NCBI GenBank assembly: GCA_905234985.1
Contig: CAJOJQ010000003.1
Coordinates: 1-64,000, forward strand
Direction of reading: 5' to 3'
Length of the DNA stretch: 64,000 nt
Source: an uncultured Christensenellaceae bacterium
GTDB lineage: Bacteria; Bacillota; Clostridia; Christensenellales; Aristaeellaceae
In this document: piece by piece, positions 25,864 through 33,666 of the stretch
Position numbering within the stretch: position 1 is the first letter of the stretch
How the letters are laid out: each line of letters starts with the position of its first letter
Notes under the pieces: model-generated
The model's input: the letters and a program-made list of their open reading frames with translations, nothing else
What the model was told of the DNA's origin: nothing
Databases searched by the model: none
Position numbers and translations under genes: made by a program

Positions 25864-27096
25864 ATGAAATACGACGTCATTGTCATCGGCGGAGGCGCGG
25901 CGGGATTGACCGCCGCGCTTTCCGCATCCCGGCGCGGCGCGCGGGTGCTGGTGCTGGAAGCGGCCAATCGGGTGGGCCGGAAAATTTTAGCCTCCGGCAA
26001 CGGTCGCTGCAATTTGGCCAATGCCGGTCCGGCAAGCTATCCCGGCGGCGGGACGTTCGCCCAAAAGGTTTTGACGCAATGCCCGGTGAGCCGGGTGCTG
26101 GATTTCTTTCACGCCCTGGGCCTGGTGACGGTGGAGGAGGACGGGGGCCGGGTCTATCCCGGCTGCGGCCAGGCCGCCGCCGTGCTGGACGTGCTGCGGG
26201 GAGCCATCGAACGCCGGGGGATCGAAGTCCTCTGCGATATGCCCGTTCAACAAATCCAGCCCACGAAATGGGGCCTGCGGGTGAAGACTGGGGGAAAGCC
26301 TTATGACGCTTCCGCTGTGATCGCCGCCTGCGGCGGCATGGCCGGGGGCAAGTTAGGCCACGACGGCGGCGCGTACAAGCTGCTGACCGATTTGGGCCAC
26401 ACCCTGACGCCGATGAAGCCCGCCCTTGCGCCCCTTACGGCGGAAAAGAGCGCCGTCAGGGGCCTGTCCGGCCTGCGCCTGCCCGCCATCCTGACTCTAT
26501 GCGGTCAAAAGGGAAATCCCTTGGGCCATCCCTTCCAGGGGGAGGCGCTGTTCACCGATTACGGGGTCAGCGGGGTCTGCGCCATGGAATTGGCCCGCCG
26601 GGCCGGGGAAGAAAAGGAAAAAACCGGCGCCTGGCCTGTGCTGTACATGGATTTTTCGCCCATGTTGGGCCTGTGCCCCCGGTATTACGGCGCGCTGGAT
26701 GAAGCGGACGGCGACCCCAACCGCCATCTGAAAGCCGTGCGGGCATTTTTGGAGGAGCGGGCGCATACCCTGCCCAAAGACGCGCTTTTGCAGGGCATGG
26801 TCCCCCGGCTGCTGGCGGAACGGCTGAAAGGCCAATCCGTCCCCGAGCTGGCCCGCAGTTTGGCCGCGTTCCCGATTCAACTGACCGGCGTGCGGGGCTT
26901 TGAATACGCCCAGGTCACCGCCGGGGGCCTCGCCTGCGGGGAGTTTGACCCCGCTACCCTCCAATCACGCCGGATCCCCGGCCTGTACGCCGCCGGGGAA
27001 ATACTGGACGTGGACGGGGCCTGCGGCGGCTTCAACCTGCAATTCGCCTTCGCCTCCGGCATGGTGGCGGGGAAACAGGCGGCATTGAGGGCGTAA
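25864..27096 (+). CDS. BaiN/HI0933-family FAD-dependent oxidoreductase
   Basis: 410-aa flavoprotein of the YhiN/HI0933/BaiN family. The dinucleotide-binding start is VIVIGGGAAGLTAALSASRRG, followed by the diagnostic GRKILASGNGRCNLAN. A late motif GLYAAGEILDVDGACGGFNLQ ends with AFASGMVAGK. The natural substrate of most members is unknown; some reduce bile-acid intermediates, but that should not be assumed here. It starts three bases after the SH3b gene stop and has no Shine-Dalgarno match, so translation probably depends on coupling with that gene. A heptamer-type inverted repeat follows. Confidence 0.9.
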   Translation: MKYDVIVIGGGAAGLTAALSASRRGARVLVLEAANRVGRKILASGNGRCNLANAGPASYPGGGTFAQKVLTQCPVSRVLDFFHALGLVTVEEDGGRVYPGCGQAAAVLDVLRGAIERRGIEVLCDMPVQQIQPTKWGLRVKTGGKPYDASAVIAACGGMAGGKLGHDGGAYKLLTDLGHTLTPMKPALAPLTAEKSAVRGLSGLRLPAILTLCGQKGNPLGHPFQGEALFTDYGVSGVCAMELARRAGEEKEKTGAWPVLYMDFSPMLGLCPRYYGALDEADGDPNRHLKAVRAFLEERAHTLPKDALLQGMVPRLLAERLKGQSVPELARSLAAFPIQLTGVRGFEYAQVTAGGLACGEFDPATLQSRRIPGLYAAGEILDVDGACGGFNLQFAFASGMVAGKQAALRA

Positions 27097-27134
27097 ACGA
27101 CTGTTCGGATGAAACTTTTAGGGACGCTTCGGCA

Positions 27135-27212
27135 TAGGTAGGAAGTAGGAGGTTTGTATAGTCCACAAAAGGACAAAGCACCGCATTTCGACATGATAAA
27201 ACCTCCTACCTG
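27135..27212. repeat. Inverted heptamer-array repeat, family C
   Basis: Left arm 27135-27155 reads as TAGG-TAGGAAG-TAGGAGG-TTT, and right arm 27198-27212 is its inverse (AAACCTCCTACCTG). The spacer is about 42 bases. It lies in the gap before the flavin reductase and has the same layout as families A and B with a different 7-base unit. Confidence 0.7.
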
Positions 27213-27252
27213 TTTTAAAACGTACTCAAAATTAGAAAAGGAGGAATCACCC

Positions 27253-27864
27253 ATGGCTCACCCCTTCGTTTCTCTCACCCCCGGTACGCTGCTTGCCCCT
27301 GTGCCCGCCGTGATGGTTTCCTGCGCGCTGCCGGGACAAAAGCCCAATATCGTCACCATCGCCTGGGCGGGCACGATCAATTCCGATCCGCCCATGTGCT
27401 CTATTTCCGTGCGCAAGGAACGTTTTTCCCACGACATCATCCGGGATTCCGGGGAGTTCGTTATCAACCTGTGCGGGCAGGAGCAATTGAAGGGCATGGA
27501 TTTCTGCGGCGTGAAATCGGGCCGGGACACGGATAAGTTCGCCGCCTGCGGGTTTGCGCCTGTTCCTGTGCCGGGGTTCACCGCCCCCGCCGTGGGGGAA
27601 TGCCCCCTGTACTTAGCTTGCCGGGTCACATCCGTGCAGGAATTGGGCAGCCACGATCTGTTCTTGGGTAAGGTGGAGCAGATGGGCGTGCGGCCTGACC
27701 TGATCGACGAAGCGGGCCGCATCGACTTCGGCAAAGCCCGTTTGGTGGCCTACAATCACGGGAATTATTACGCCTTGGGCGAGGCCTTGGGCTTCTTCGG
27801 CTATTCCGTGGCCGCCCCGGACGTGCTGGAGCGCCGGATGAAACAGTTGAAAAGCGGAAAGTGA
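27253..27864 (+). CDS. Flavin reductase-like FMN-binding protein
   Basis: 203-aa split-barrel FMN-binding protein of the flavin reductase-like/DIM6-NTAB family. Seen motifs include PAVMVSCALPGQKPNIVTIAWAG, INSDPPMCSISVRKERFSHD and GEFVINL. AGGAGG lies about nine bases before the ATG at 27253; the frame is open further up but without a start site. The substrate is unknown; family members reduce FMN or act as flavoenzymes. The last codons (KSGK then stop) fall inside the downstream heptamer repeat, so that element marks the very end of the gene. Confidence 0.85.
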   Translation: MAHPFVSLTPGTLLAPVPAVMVSCALPGQKPNIVTIAWAGTINSDPPMCSISVRKERFSHDIIRDSGEFVINLCGQEQLKGMDFCGVKSGRDTDKFAACGFAPVPVPGFTAPAVGECPLYLACRVTSVQELGSHDLFLGKVEQMGVRPDLIDEAGRIDFGKARLVAYNHGNYYALGEALGFFGYSVAAPDVLERRMKQLKSGK

Positions 27865-27959
27865 AAAGTGGTAAAAGTGGAAATGAAAAGTGAAAGCGAT
27901 TTGCACGGCGGTTGCACTATTCTAATCTTCACTTTTCACTTTCCACTTTTCACTTTTTT
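27855..27959. repeat. Inverted heptamer-array repeat, family B copy 1
   Basis: Left arm (27855-27896) of AAAAGTG/GAAAGTG units and right arm (27927-27959) of the inverse units CACTTTT/CACTTTC. The left arm begins within the last codons of the flavin reductase gene. A second copy is at 63703-63807. The right arm ends in CACTTTTTTC, so it could also act as a terminator. Confidence 0.85.
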
Positions 27960-28028
27960 CATCTTTAGCAGGTTTTTTCAAATCCACGCAGAAAATAATT
28001 TGTATACAACGCAAAGGAGGAAGCACCC

Positions 28029-28481
28029 ATGAAGTTTGCCATCGCCTGCGACCCGGCCGGCGCGCCGCTGAAGGAACCCATCAAGGAAACATTAAAGGAA
28101 TTGGGCGTTGAATACGAGGATTTCGGCATCAACGAGGGCGATCCCCGGGATTACCCCATTTTTGCCGTGCGCGCCGCCAATGCCGTGGTGAACGGCGACT
28201 GCGACCGGGGCATCATCCTGTGCGGCACCGGCGTGGGCATTTCCATCGCCGCCAACAAGGTGCCCGGCGTTCGCTGCTGCTGCTGCTCCGACTGTTACAG
28301 CGCCAAAATGAGCCGCTCCCACAACGACGCCAACATGCTGGCCTTAGGCGGTCGGGTGATCGCGCCGGAGCTGGCGAAGCTGATCGTGGAAATTTGGGTA
28401 AAAACCCCCTTCGAGGGCGGACGGCATCAGCGCCGCATTGATATGTTTTCTCTCATCGAGGCAGGCAAGCCGGTGGAATAA
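28029..28481 (+). CDS. RpiB/LacA/LacB-family sugar-phosphate isomerase
   Basis: 150-aa aldose-ketose phosphate isomerase family protein. CGTGVGISIAANKVPGVR carries the catalytic cysteine. SRSHNDANMLALGGRVI carries the proton-donor histidine, and the C-terminal TPFEGGRHQRRIDMF is typical. The first motif reads CDPAGAPLK where ribose 5-phosphate isomerase B has DHAG, so the first histidine is replaced by proline. This points to one of the RpiB-like paralogues acting on other sugar phosphates. AAAGGAGG precedes the ATG. It may still serve the pentose pathway next to tkt, but the substrate is undetermined. Confidence 0.9.
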   Translation: MKFAIACDPAGAPLKEPIKETLKELGVEYEDFGINEGDPRDYPIFAVRAANAVVNGDCDRGIILCGTGVGISIAANKVPGVRCCCCSDCYSAKMSRSHNDANMLALGGRVIAPELAKLIVEIWVKTPFEGGRHQRRIDMFSLIEAGKPVE

Positions 28482-28512
28482 ATCGCGGAATAGCGATCTT
28501 CAATGATTTTTC

Positions 28513-28541
28513 TTGTAAATTCTGGCCGATTGTGGTAAGAT
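28513..28541 (+). promoter_or_regulatory. Sigma-A promoter for the GT2 operon
   Basis: TTGTAA (28513-28518), 17-base spacer, TAAGAT (28536-28541), with a ~110-base leader before the GT2 start. Confidence 0.75.
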
Positions 28542-28652
28542 AAGTATATCTTATGAGCAGATGGGCGGCGGGCCGGGATCGCTTTGGGGGCTGATCCTGC
28601 GCGTTTTTTCCGTACCGCTTCCCGACCGGGCAAGCCGGAAAGGAGATACGAG

Positions 28653-29615
28653 ATGATTCCTACTTTATATATCGTGATCCCCTGCTATAACGAGGAAGAA
28701 GTGCTGCCGGTGACCGCGCCCCAGTTCCTGCAAAAAATCGACGATTTGAGCCGGGCGGGAAAAATCAGCGGGGAAAGCCGGGTACTGTTCGTGGACGACG
28801 GCTCCAAGGACAAAACCTGGGAGATCATATCCGGCCTGGCCTCCTCCGACCGGCGCTATACGGGCGTCCGCCAAAGCCGCAACCGGGGCCACCAGAACGC
28901 CGTGCTGGCAGGCCTGATGGAAGCCAAGGACAAATGCGATATCACCATTTCCATCGACTGCGACGGCCAGGACGATATCAACGCCATGGACGAAATGGTG
29001 GACGCGTACCTGGACGGCTGCGAAATCGTGTACGGCGTGCGCAGCAAGCGGGATACGGACACATTTTTCAAGCGCTTTACCGCCGAGGGATATTACAAGC
29101 TGCTGCGGGGCATGGGCGTGGACGTGGTGTTCAACCACGCGGACTACCGGCTGGTATCCGCCCGGGCGCTGAAGGAGTTCGCCAATTTCAAAGAAGTGAA
29201 CCTATTTCTGCGGGGCATGTTCCCCCTGGTGGGCTTCAAATCCACCTCGGTGTATTACGAGCGGCACGAGCGCCTCGCGGGCAGCAGCCATTATCCCCTG
29301 AAAAAAATGCTGGCCCTGGCCTTCGACGGCGTCACCAGCCTGTCGGTGAAGCCCATCCGCGTGATCACCCTGTTCGGCCTGATCGTAAGCGTTTTGAGCT
29401 TCATCGCCCTGCTGTGGATCATCATCGCCGCCCTGTGCGGCGCGGCAGCGGAGGGCTGGGCCGCCACCGCCTGCGCCGTGTGCTTCATGGGCGGCGTGCA
29501 GATGCTGTTCCTTGGCGTCGTGGGCGAATATGTGGGGAAGATTTATTTGGAAACCAAGGCCCGCCCCCGGTATATCATCAGCGAACGCACCGAGGACAAG
29601 CGCCCGAAGCCCTGA
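28653..29615 (+). CDS. GT2 glycosyltransferase, DPM1/GtrB-like
   Basis: 320-aa family 2 glycosyltransferase with C-terminal membrane anchor. It begins YIVIPCYNEEEVLP, with RVLFVDDGSKDKT holding the first acidic pair. SRNRGHQNAVLAGL and the metal motif IDCDGQDD follow, then FNHADYRLVSARAL. Two hydrophobic helices near residues 235-310 anchor it to the membrane. Family members move a sugar from a nucleotide donor to polyprenyl phosphate. AAAGGAG precedes the ATG at 28653; the frame is open further up but lacks a start site. It is first in an operon with an APC permease and a sugar-phosphate transferase, suggesting envelope glycan assembly. Confidence 0.9.
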   Translation: MIPTLYIVIPCYNEEEVLPVTAPQFLQKIDDLSRAGKISGESRVLFVDDGSKDKTWEIISGLASSDRRYTGVRQSRNRGHQNAVLAGLMEAKDKCDITISIDCDGQDDINAMDEMVDAYLDGCEIVYGVRSKRDTDTFFKRFTAEGYYKLLRGMGVDVVFNHADYRLVSARALKEFANFKEVNLFLRGMFPLVGFKSTSVYYERHERLAGSSHYPLKKMLALAFDGVTSLSVKPIRVITLFGLIVSVLSFIALLWIIIAALCGAAAEGWAATACAVCFMGGVQMLFLGVVGEYVGKIYLETKARPRYIISERTEDKRPKP

Positions 29616-29651
29616 CGGGATAAAATGAGAATTGGTTTGGAGAGATCGTCT

Positions 29652-31058
29652 ATGTATACAAAAGGAAGCATCGCGCGGAATAAGCTGTCGCCGCTGAATG
29701 CCTGGGCGTTTTCCTTCGCCTGCATGATCGGCTGGGCGGCCTTCGTTATGCCCGCCACCACGTTCCTGCCCGTGGGCGGCATCTTAGGCTCCACCCTGGC
29801 GTTCCTGGTAGCGGGAGCCGCCATGGCGATCATCGCCCTGAACTACCATTATCTGAGCAACCTGTATCCCAGCATGAGCGGCATTTACAACCTGGTGAAG
29901 GTTTCCGGCAACCGCCGTCAGGCGTTCTCCGCATCCTGGGCCATGGGTCTGGCGCACCTGTGCTGCATCCCCCTGAACGCCCGGGCCCTGGGCATGCTGC
30001 TGCGCACGATCTTGGAGGAATTTCTGCACATCGAATTCCGGGCCTACTTTTTCCAGTCCAACACCCTGCTGGTGGAAGCCATCGTGGTGGTGGCCGCCCT
30101 GGTGCTGTTCGGTTTTATCAACATCCGGGGCATGCGGCAGACCGCCCTGGTGCAGACCGTCGGCGCTATTTTGCTGCTGGGCGGCATCGTGATCATCCTG
30201 ATCGCTTCCGTTTTTACGGCGGGCGATACGGCCCGCACCCTGTCCCCCGCTTATTATCCCGGCACCGGCCCGCGCCGCGCCTTTATGACCATCTTTATCA
30301 TGACGCCCTGGGCCTTCGTAGGCTTTGATTCTCTGTCCAACGCCACCACCGAGCTGAATTTCCCCCTGAAAAAGTTGGGGAAAATCATGGTCATTTCCGT
30401 GCTTTGCGGCACCTTTGCCTATGTGGCCAATATCTTCAGCGCCCTGCTGGGCATGCCGGACAGCTTTTCCTCCTGGCCAGAATATGTGGACAGGCTTCGG
30501 GGCATGTCCGGGGTGGCCGGGTATCCGGTGGCCATGGCGGCGCGGAAATCCATGGGCAAGATCGGCACCGTGATCTTCTTCGCCTCCTGCATCAGCGCCA
30601 CCCTCACCGGCTTGGTGGGCTTTTTCGCCTCCATCAGCCGCCTCATTTCCCAGATGGCCAACGACGGTGCGCTGCCCACCTCCCTGGGCAAGACGCATAA
30701 GCATTACGGCACGCCCGTCAACGCCGTGAAGCTGGTGGTCATCATGGCGCTGCTGCTGTCCCTGGCGCGGAGCGCTTTTGACTACATCGAGGAGCTGGCC
30801 TCCGTGGCCACCGCCGTGGGCTTTGGCTACTGTTCCCTGGCCGCCCTGCTCAACGCCGTGCAGAACGAGGATAAGCGCTATGTATTCACCGGCGCGGTGG
30901 GCATGCTGCTGTGCCTGCTCTGGATCTTTTTCCAGCTCGTGCCGGTGGAGGGCTTAAGCTCCGCCATCAGTGAGGAGGCTATGATCTGCGTGATCGCCTG
31001 GGTCTTTATCGGCATCGTGCTGTACGTGCTGAACAGCAAATCCATGGCCGCCAAGTAA
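29652..31058 (+). CDS. APC-superfamily amino acid/polyamine permease
   Basis: 468-aa membrane transporter with about twelve hydrophobic helices. The opening NKLSPLNAWAFSFACMIGWAAFVMP and the TM6-like WAFVGFDSLSNATTEL are typical of APC permeases. Near the C-terminus, EELASVATAVGFGYCSLAALLNA follows the same pattern. GGAGA precedes the ATG at 29652 by about eight bases; an earlier in-frame ATG at 29625 has no ribosome site. Its place between two glycan genes is unusual and gives no hint of the substrate. Confidence 0.88.
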   Translation: MYTKGSIARNKLSPLNAWAFSFACMIGWAAFVMPATTFLPVGGILGSTLAFLVAGAAMAIIALNYHYLSNLYPSMSGIYNLVKVSGNRRQAFSASWAMGLAHLCCIPLNARALGMLLRTILEEFLHIEFRAYFFQSNTLLVEAIVVVAALVLFGFINIRGMRQTALVQTVGAILLLGGIVIILIASVFTAGDTARTLSPAYYPGTGPRRAFMTIFIMTPWAFVGFDSLSNATTELNFPLKKLGKIMVISVLCGTFAYVANIFSALLGMPDSFSSWPEYVDRLRGMSGVAGYPVAMAARKSMGKIGTVIFFASCISATLTGLVGFFASISRLISQMANDGALPTSLGKTHKHYGTPVNAVKLVVIMALLLSLARSAFDYIEELASVATAVGFGYCSLAALLNAVQNEDKRYVFTGAVGMLLCLLWIFFQLVPVEGLSSAISEEAMICVIAWVFIGIVLYVLNSKSMAAK

Positions 31059-31086
31059 ACTTGAACGAAAGAAAGGAGGGAGCGCC

Positions 31087-32535
31087 GTGCATTCCAACCG
31101 TTCCGACAGCGCCTTAAGGCACCTGGATTTCGCGTTTTTCGACGTGGTGGTGATGCAGCTTTCCTTCATCCTGATGTACGGCATCACCAAGCACCAGGGC
31201 TTCCTTTACAACGACGAGCAGTATGTGATCCAGGCGTCCGTTTTCCTGGTGGTGCAGATCGCCCTGGGGCTGTTTTCCAACGCCTACGACCGGATCTATA
31301 CCCGCGGCATGTATGAGGAATTGAAATCCCTGCTGCTGAACATCGCCATGATCGAGCTGCTCAGCGGCGCTTTCATCCTGATGACCCATACCCCGGTGAA
31401 AAATAAGGAACTGCTGATCGTGGCGGGCCTGTATTTTGACATCAACTTTTTCGTGCGTCAGGCCAACAAGGCCCGCCATCTGCGCAAGGGCCTGCCCAAG
31501 CGTAAGGTGGCTATCGTCACGACCGGCGAGCGCGTTTACTCGGTACTCCGGCGTCTGAGGGAAAACACCATTTCCGCCGAGTACGAATTGAGCTGCATCA
31601 TCCTGCTGGACGAGACCCCGCCGGAAAGATACGACGATTTGGGCGTGCCCGTCTTTTACGCCTACGGCGAGCTGATTTTGGAAAAAATCACCCGCCTGTG
31701 GATCGACGACGCTTTCGTGCTGCTGGAGGATAACGTGCCCTATCCCAAGAGCTTGATGGCCAACTTCCTGTACATGGGCATCACCATCCATACCAGCCTT
31801 TCCGTTCTGGACGATTTTTCCAACACGGAGGTGGGCGTGGAGGAATTAGGCAGCTTCAAGGTAATTACCAATTCCATACGCTTCGTTTCCGATTCGGCCC
31901 TGTTCCTCAAGCGGGCGGTGGATATCGCAGGCGGCCTGATCGGCACCATCGGCACGGGGATGTTGACCCTGATCATCGGCCCCCTGATCTACATCAAATC
32001 CCCCGGCCCCATTTTCTTTGCCCAGAAGCGCATCGGCCTGAACGGGCGCGTGTTCAAAATGTACAAGTTCCGCAGCATGTATATGGACGCGGAAAAGCGC
32101 AAGGCCGAGCTGATGGAAAAGAACAAGGTGCAGGGCGGCCTGATGTTCAAAATGGACGACGACCCCCGCATCATCGGCAGCGAAAAGAAGGGCAGGGACG
32201 GCAAGCCCAAGGGCATCGGCAACTTTATCCGCAACACCAGCCTGGACGAGTTTCCCCAGTTTTTCAACGTGCTTAAGGGAGATATGAGCTTAGTCGGCAC
32301 CCGTCCGCCCACCCTGGACGAATGGAACCAGTACGACCCCCGCCACCGCATCCGCATGAGCGTGAAGCCCGGCATCACCGGCATGTGGCAGGTGAGCGGC
32401 CGCAGCAAGATCACCGATTTCGAGCAGGTGGTGGCTCTGGACCAGAAATATATCGACAACTGGAGCGTGTGGCTGGATTTCAAGATCCTGGCGAAAACCG
32501 TGCAGGTGGTGCTTCAGCACGACGGCGCGGTATAA
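31087..32535 (+). CDS. Undecaprenyl-phosphate sugar phosphotransferase, GTG start
   Basis: 482-aa membrane enzyme of the exopolysaccharide glycosylphosphotransferase family (WcaJ/EpsL type) that starts a glycan by moving a sugar 1-phosphate onto undecaprenyl phosphate. The N-terminal half has several membrane helices and a nucleotide-binding-like region (VAIVTTGERVYSVL). The C-terminal bacterial sugar transferase domain shows KSPGPIFFAQKRIGLNGR, FKMYKFRSMYMDAE, then TSLDEFPQFFNVLKGDMSLV and GTRPP. GGAGG lies close to the GTG at 31087. It ends the GT2-permease-transferase operon and is followed by a terminator. Confidence 0.93.
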   Translation: MHSNRSDSALRHLDFAFFDVVVMQLSFILMYGITKHQGFLYNDEQYVIQASVFLVVQIALGLFSNAYDRIYTRGMYEELKSLLLNIAMIELLSGAFILMTHTPVKNKELLIVAGLYFDINFFVRQANKARHLRKGLPKRKVAIVTTGERVYSVLRRLRENTISAEYELSCIILLDETPPERYDDLGVPVFYAYGELILEKITRLWIDDAFVLLEDNVPYPKSLMANFLYMGITIHTSLSVLDDFSNTEVGVEELGSFKVITNSIRFVSDSALFLKRAVDIAGGLIGTIGTGMLTLIIGPLIYIKSPGPIFFAQKRIGLNGRVFKMYKFRSMYMDAEKRKAELMEKNKVQGGLMFKMDDDPRIIGSEKKGRDGKPKGIGNFIRNTSLDEFPQFFNVLKGDMSLVGTRPPTLDEWNQYDPRHRIRMSVKPGITGMWQVSGRSKITDFEQVVALDQKYIDNWSVWLDFKILAKTVQVVLQHDGAV

Positions 32536-32550
32536 GATATACCAACAATG

Positions 32551-32577
32551 GGACGGCGGCGGAAACGCTGACCGTCC
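32551..32577 (+). terminator. Terminator after sugar transferase
   Basis: GGACGG/CCGTCC stem with further GC pairs inside, followed directly by TTTTTCTTTTTTT. Confidence 0.85.
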
Positions 32578-32595
32578 TTTTTCTTTTTTTGGTGA

Positions 32596-32624
32596 TTGTA
32601 ATTTTTTGGCCGAAATGCTATAAT
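32596..32624 (+). promoter_or_regulatory. Sigma-A promoter for the HAD hydrolase
   Basis: TTGTAA (32596-32601), 17-base spacer, TATAAT (32619-32624) with an upstream TGC extended -10. It begins right after the preceding terminator. Confidence 0.82.
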
Positions 32625-32691
32625 AAAAATACATGCTGCGGCCCGTCAGATTTACCGCGGCGGAAATGAATCAGGAAAGGCGGAAAACAGG

Positions 32692-33516
32692 ATGAAACGA
32701 AAGCTGATCTTTCTGGACATCGACGGCACTTTGACGCCCGCGGGCAGCAACGTGCCGCCGGAAAGCGCCATGAAAGCCATCCGGATGGCCCAGGCCAAAG
32801 GGCATCTGGTGTTCCTGTGTACGGGACGCAACCCCGGCATGCTGGCCCCGGTGCTGGCGCTGGGCTTCGAGGGGGCCGTTGCGGGGGCGGGCGGCTACGT
32901 GTTCGCCGGGGACGAGGTGCTGTTCGACTGCCCCATGCCCAAGGAGGAATTTGAAACGGGCATGCGCCTGCTGAAGGAACAGGGCGTGTTCCGCACCATC
33001 GAGGCCCGGGATACCACCTGGGGGGACGAGGATCTGGGCGATTTCCTGGCCCAGGCCGGGGAGGGCAACAGCGAACTGGTGCGCTGGCGCAAGGCCCTGG
33101 CGGAGCAATTGAACATCCGCCCCATGTCGGAATACGACGGCAGCCCCATTTACAAAATCGTGTTCATGTGCAAGGAAGCCAGGCAATTGGAACCCGCCCG
33201 TCAGGCCCTGGAGGAGAAATACAACTTCGTGGTGCAGGACGTGGCCGCCCACCACTGCCTGAATGGAGAGCTGATCAACCGGAAATTCGATAAGGGCCGG
33301 GGAGTGAAGATCGTGGCGGATCATTTCGGCATCCCCATGGAGGATACCTACGGCTTCGGCGACAGCATGAACGACCTGGAAATGATCGAAACGGTGGGCT
33401 ATTCCGTGTGCATGGACAACGGCAGCCCCAAGCTCAAGGAGATCAGCGATCTGGTATGCCCTGCCGTGGAAGCCGACGGTTTGTACTGGGCCTTTGAAAA
33501 ATTAGGCCTTCTCTGA
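32692..33516 (+). CDS. HAD-superfamily Cof-type phosphatase
   Basis: 274-aa haloacid dehalogenase-like hydrolase of the Cof class IIB type. Motif I is LIFLDIDGTLTPAG (nucleophile in DIDGT), motif II VFLCTGRNPG, motif III KGRGVKIVADHFG, and motif IV YGFGDSMNDLEMIE. These enzymes dephosphorylate sugar phosphates or related metabolites. The gene stands just before the PTS promoter and has its own promoter, so it is a separate unit, though a sugar-phosphate phosphatase would suit the neighbourhood. Confidence 0.9.
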   Translation: MKRKLIFLDIDGTLTPAGSNVPPESAMKAIRMAQAKGHLVFLCTGRNPGMLAPVLALGFEGAVAGAGGYVFAGDEVLFDCPMPKEEFETGMRLLKEQGVFRTIEARDTTWGDEDLGDFLAQAGEGNSELVRWRKALAEQLNIRPMSEYDGSPIYKIVFMCKEARQLEPARQALEEKYNFVVQDVAAHHCLNGELINRKFDKGRGVKIVADHFGIPMEDTYGFGDSMNDLEMIETVGYSVCMDNGSPKLKEISDLVCPAVEADGLYWAFEKLGLL

Positions 33517-33534
33517 CCGGATTTCGTGCCCATT

Positions 33535-33552
33535 TGTGCAAAATGTGCAAAA
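33535..33552 (+). promoter_or_regulatory. Tandem 9-bp direct repeats upstream of PTS -35
   Basis: Two consecutive copies of TGTGCAAAA end eight bases before the -35 of the PTS promoter. The position suits an activator site; no known regulator is recognised. Confidence 0.5.
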
Positions 33553-33560
33553 CTTATCCA

Positions 33561-33589
33561 TTTACAGGGAGCGCCTCATCCGGTATAAT
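33561..33589 (+). promoter_or_regulatory. Sigma-A promoter of the PTS operon
   Basis: TTTACA (33561-33566), 17-base spacer, TATAAT (33584-33589). The leader of about 70 bases contains two palindromic boxes. Confidence 0.82.
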
Positions 33590-33606
33590 AACCTCAATAC
33601 CGCTGA

Positions 33607-33636
33607 TTTGTCAAAAAATCTCCCGCGTTTGACAAA
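33607..33636 (+). promoter_or_regulatory. Probable twin operator TTTGTCAAA / TTTGACAAA
   Basis: Two 9-base boxes, each palindromic around its centre, at 33607-33615 and 33628-33636. Their centres are 21 bases apart, about two helical turns. The wider pair is a 10-base perfect inverted repeat. They lie between the start region and the ribosome site of the EII gene, as expected for repressor binding. The regulator gene is not identified here. Confidence 0.65.
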
Positions 33637-33666
33637 TTTCTCGAAGAAAAAAGGAGGGTAAAACCA

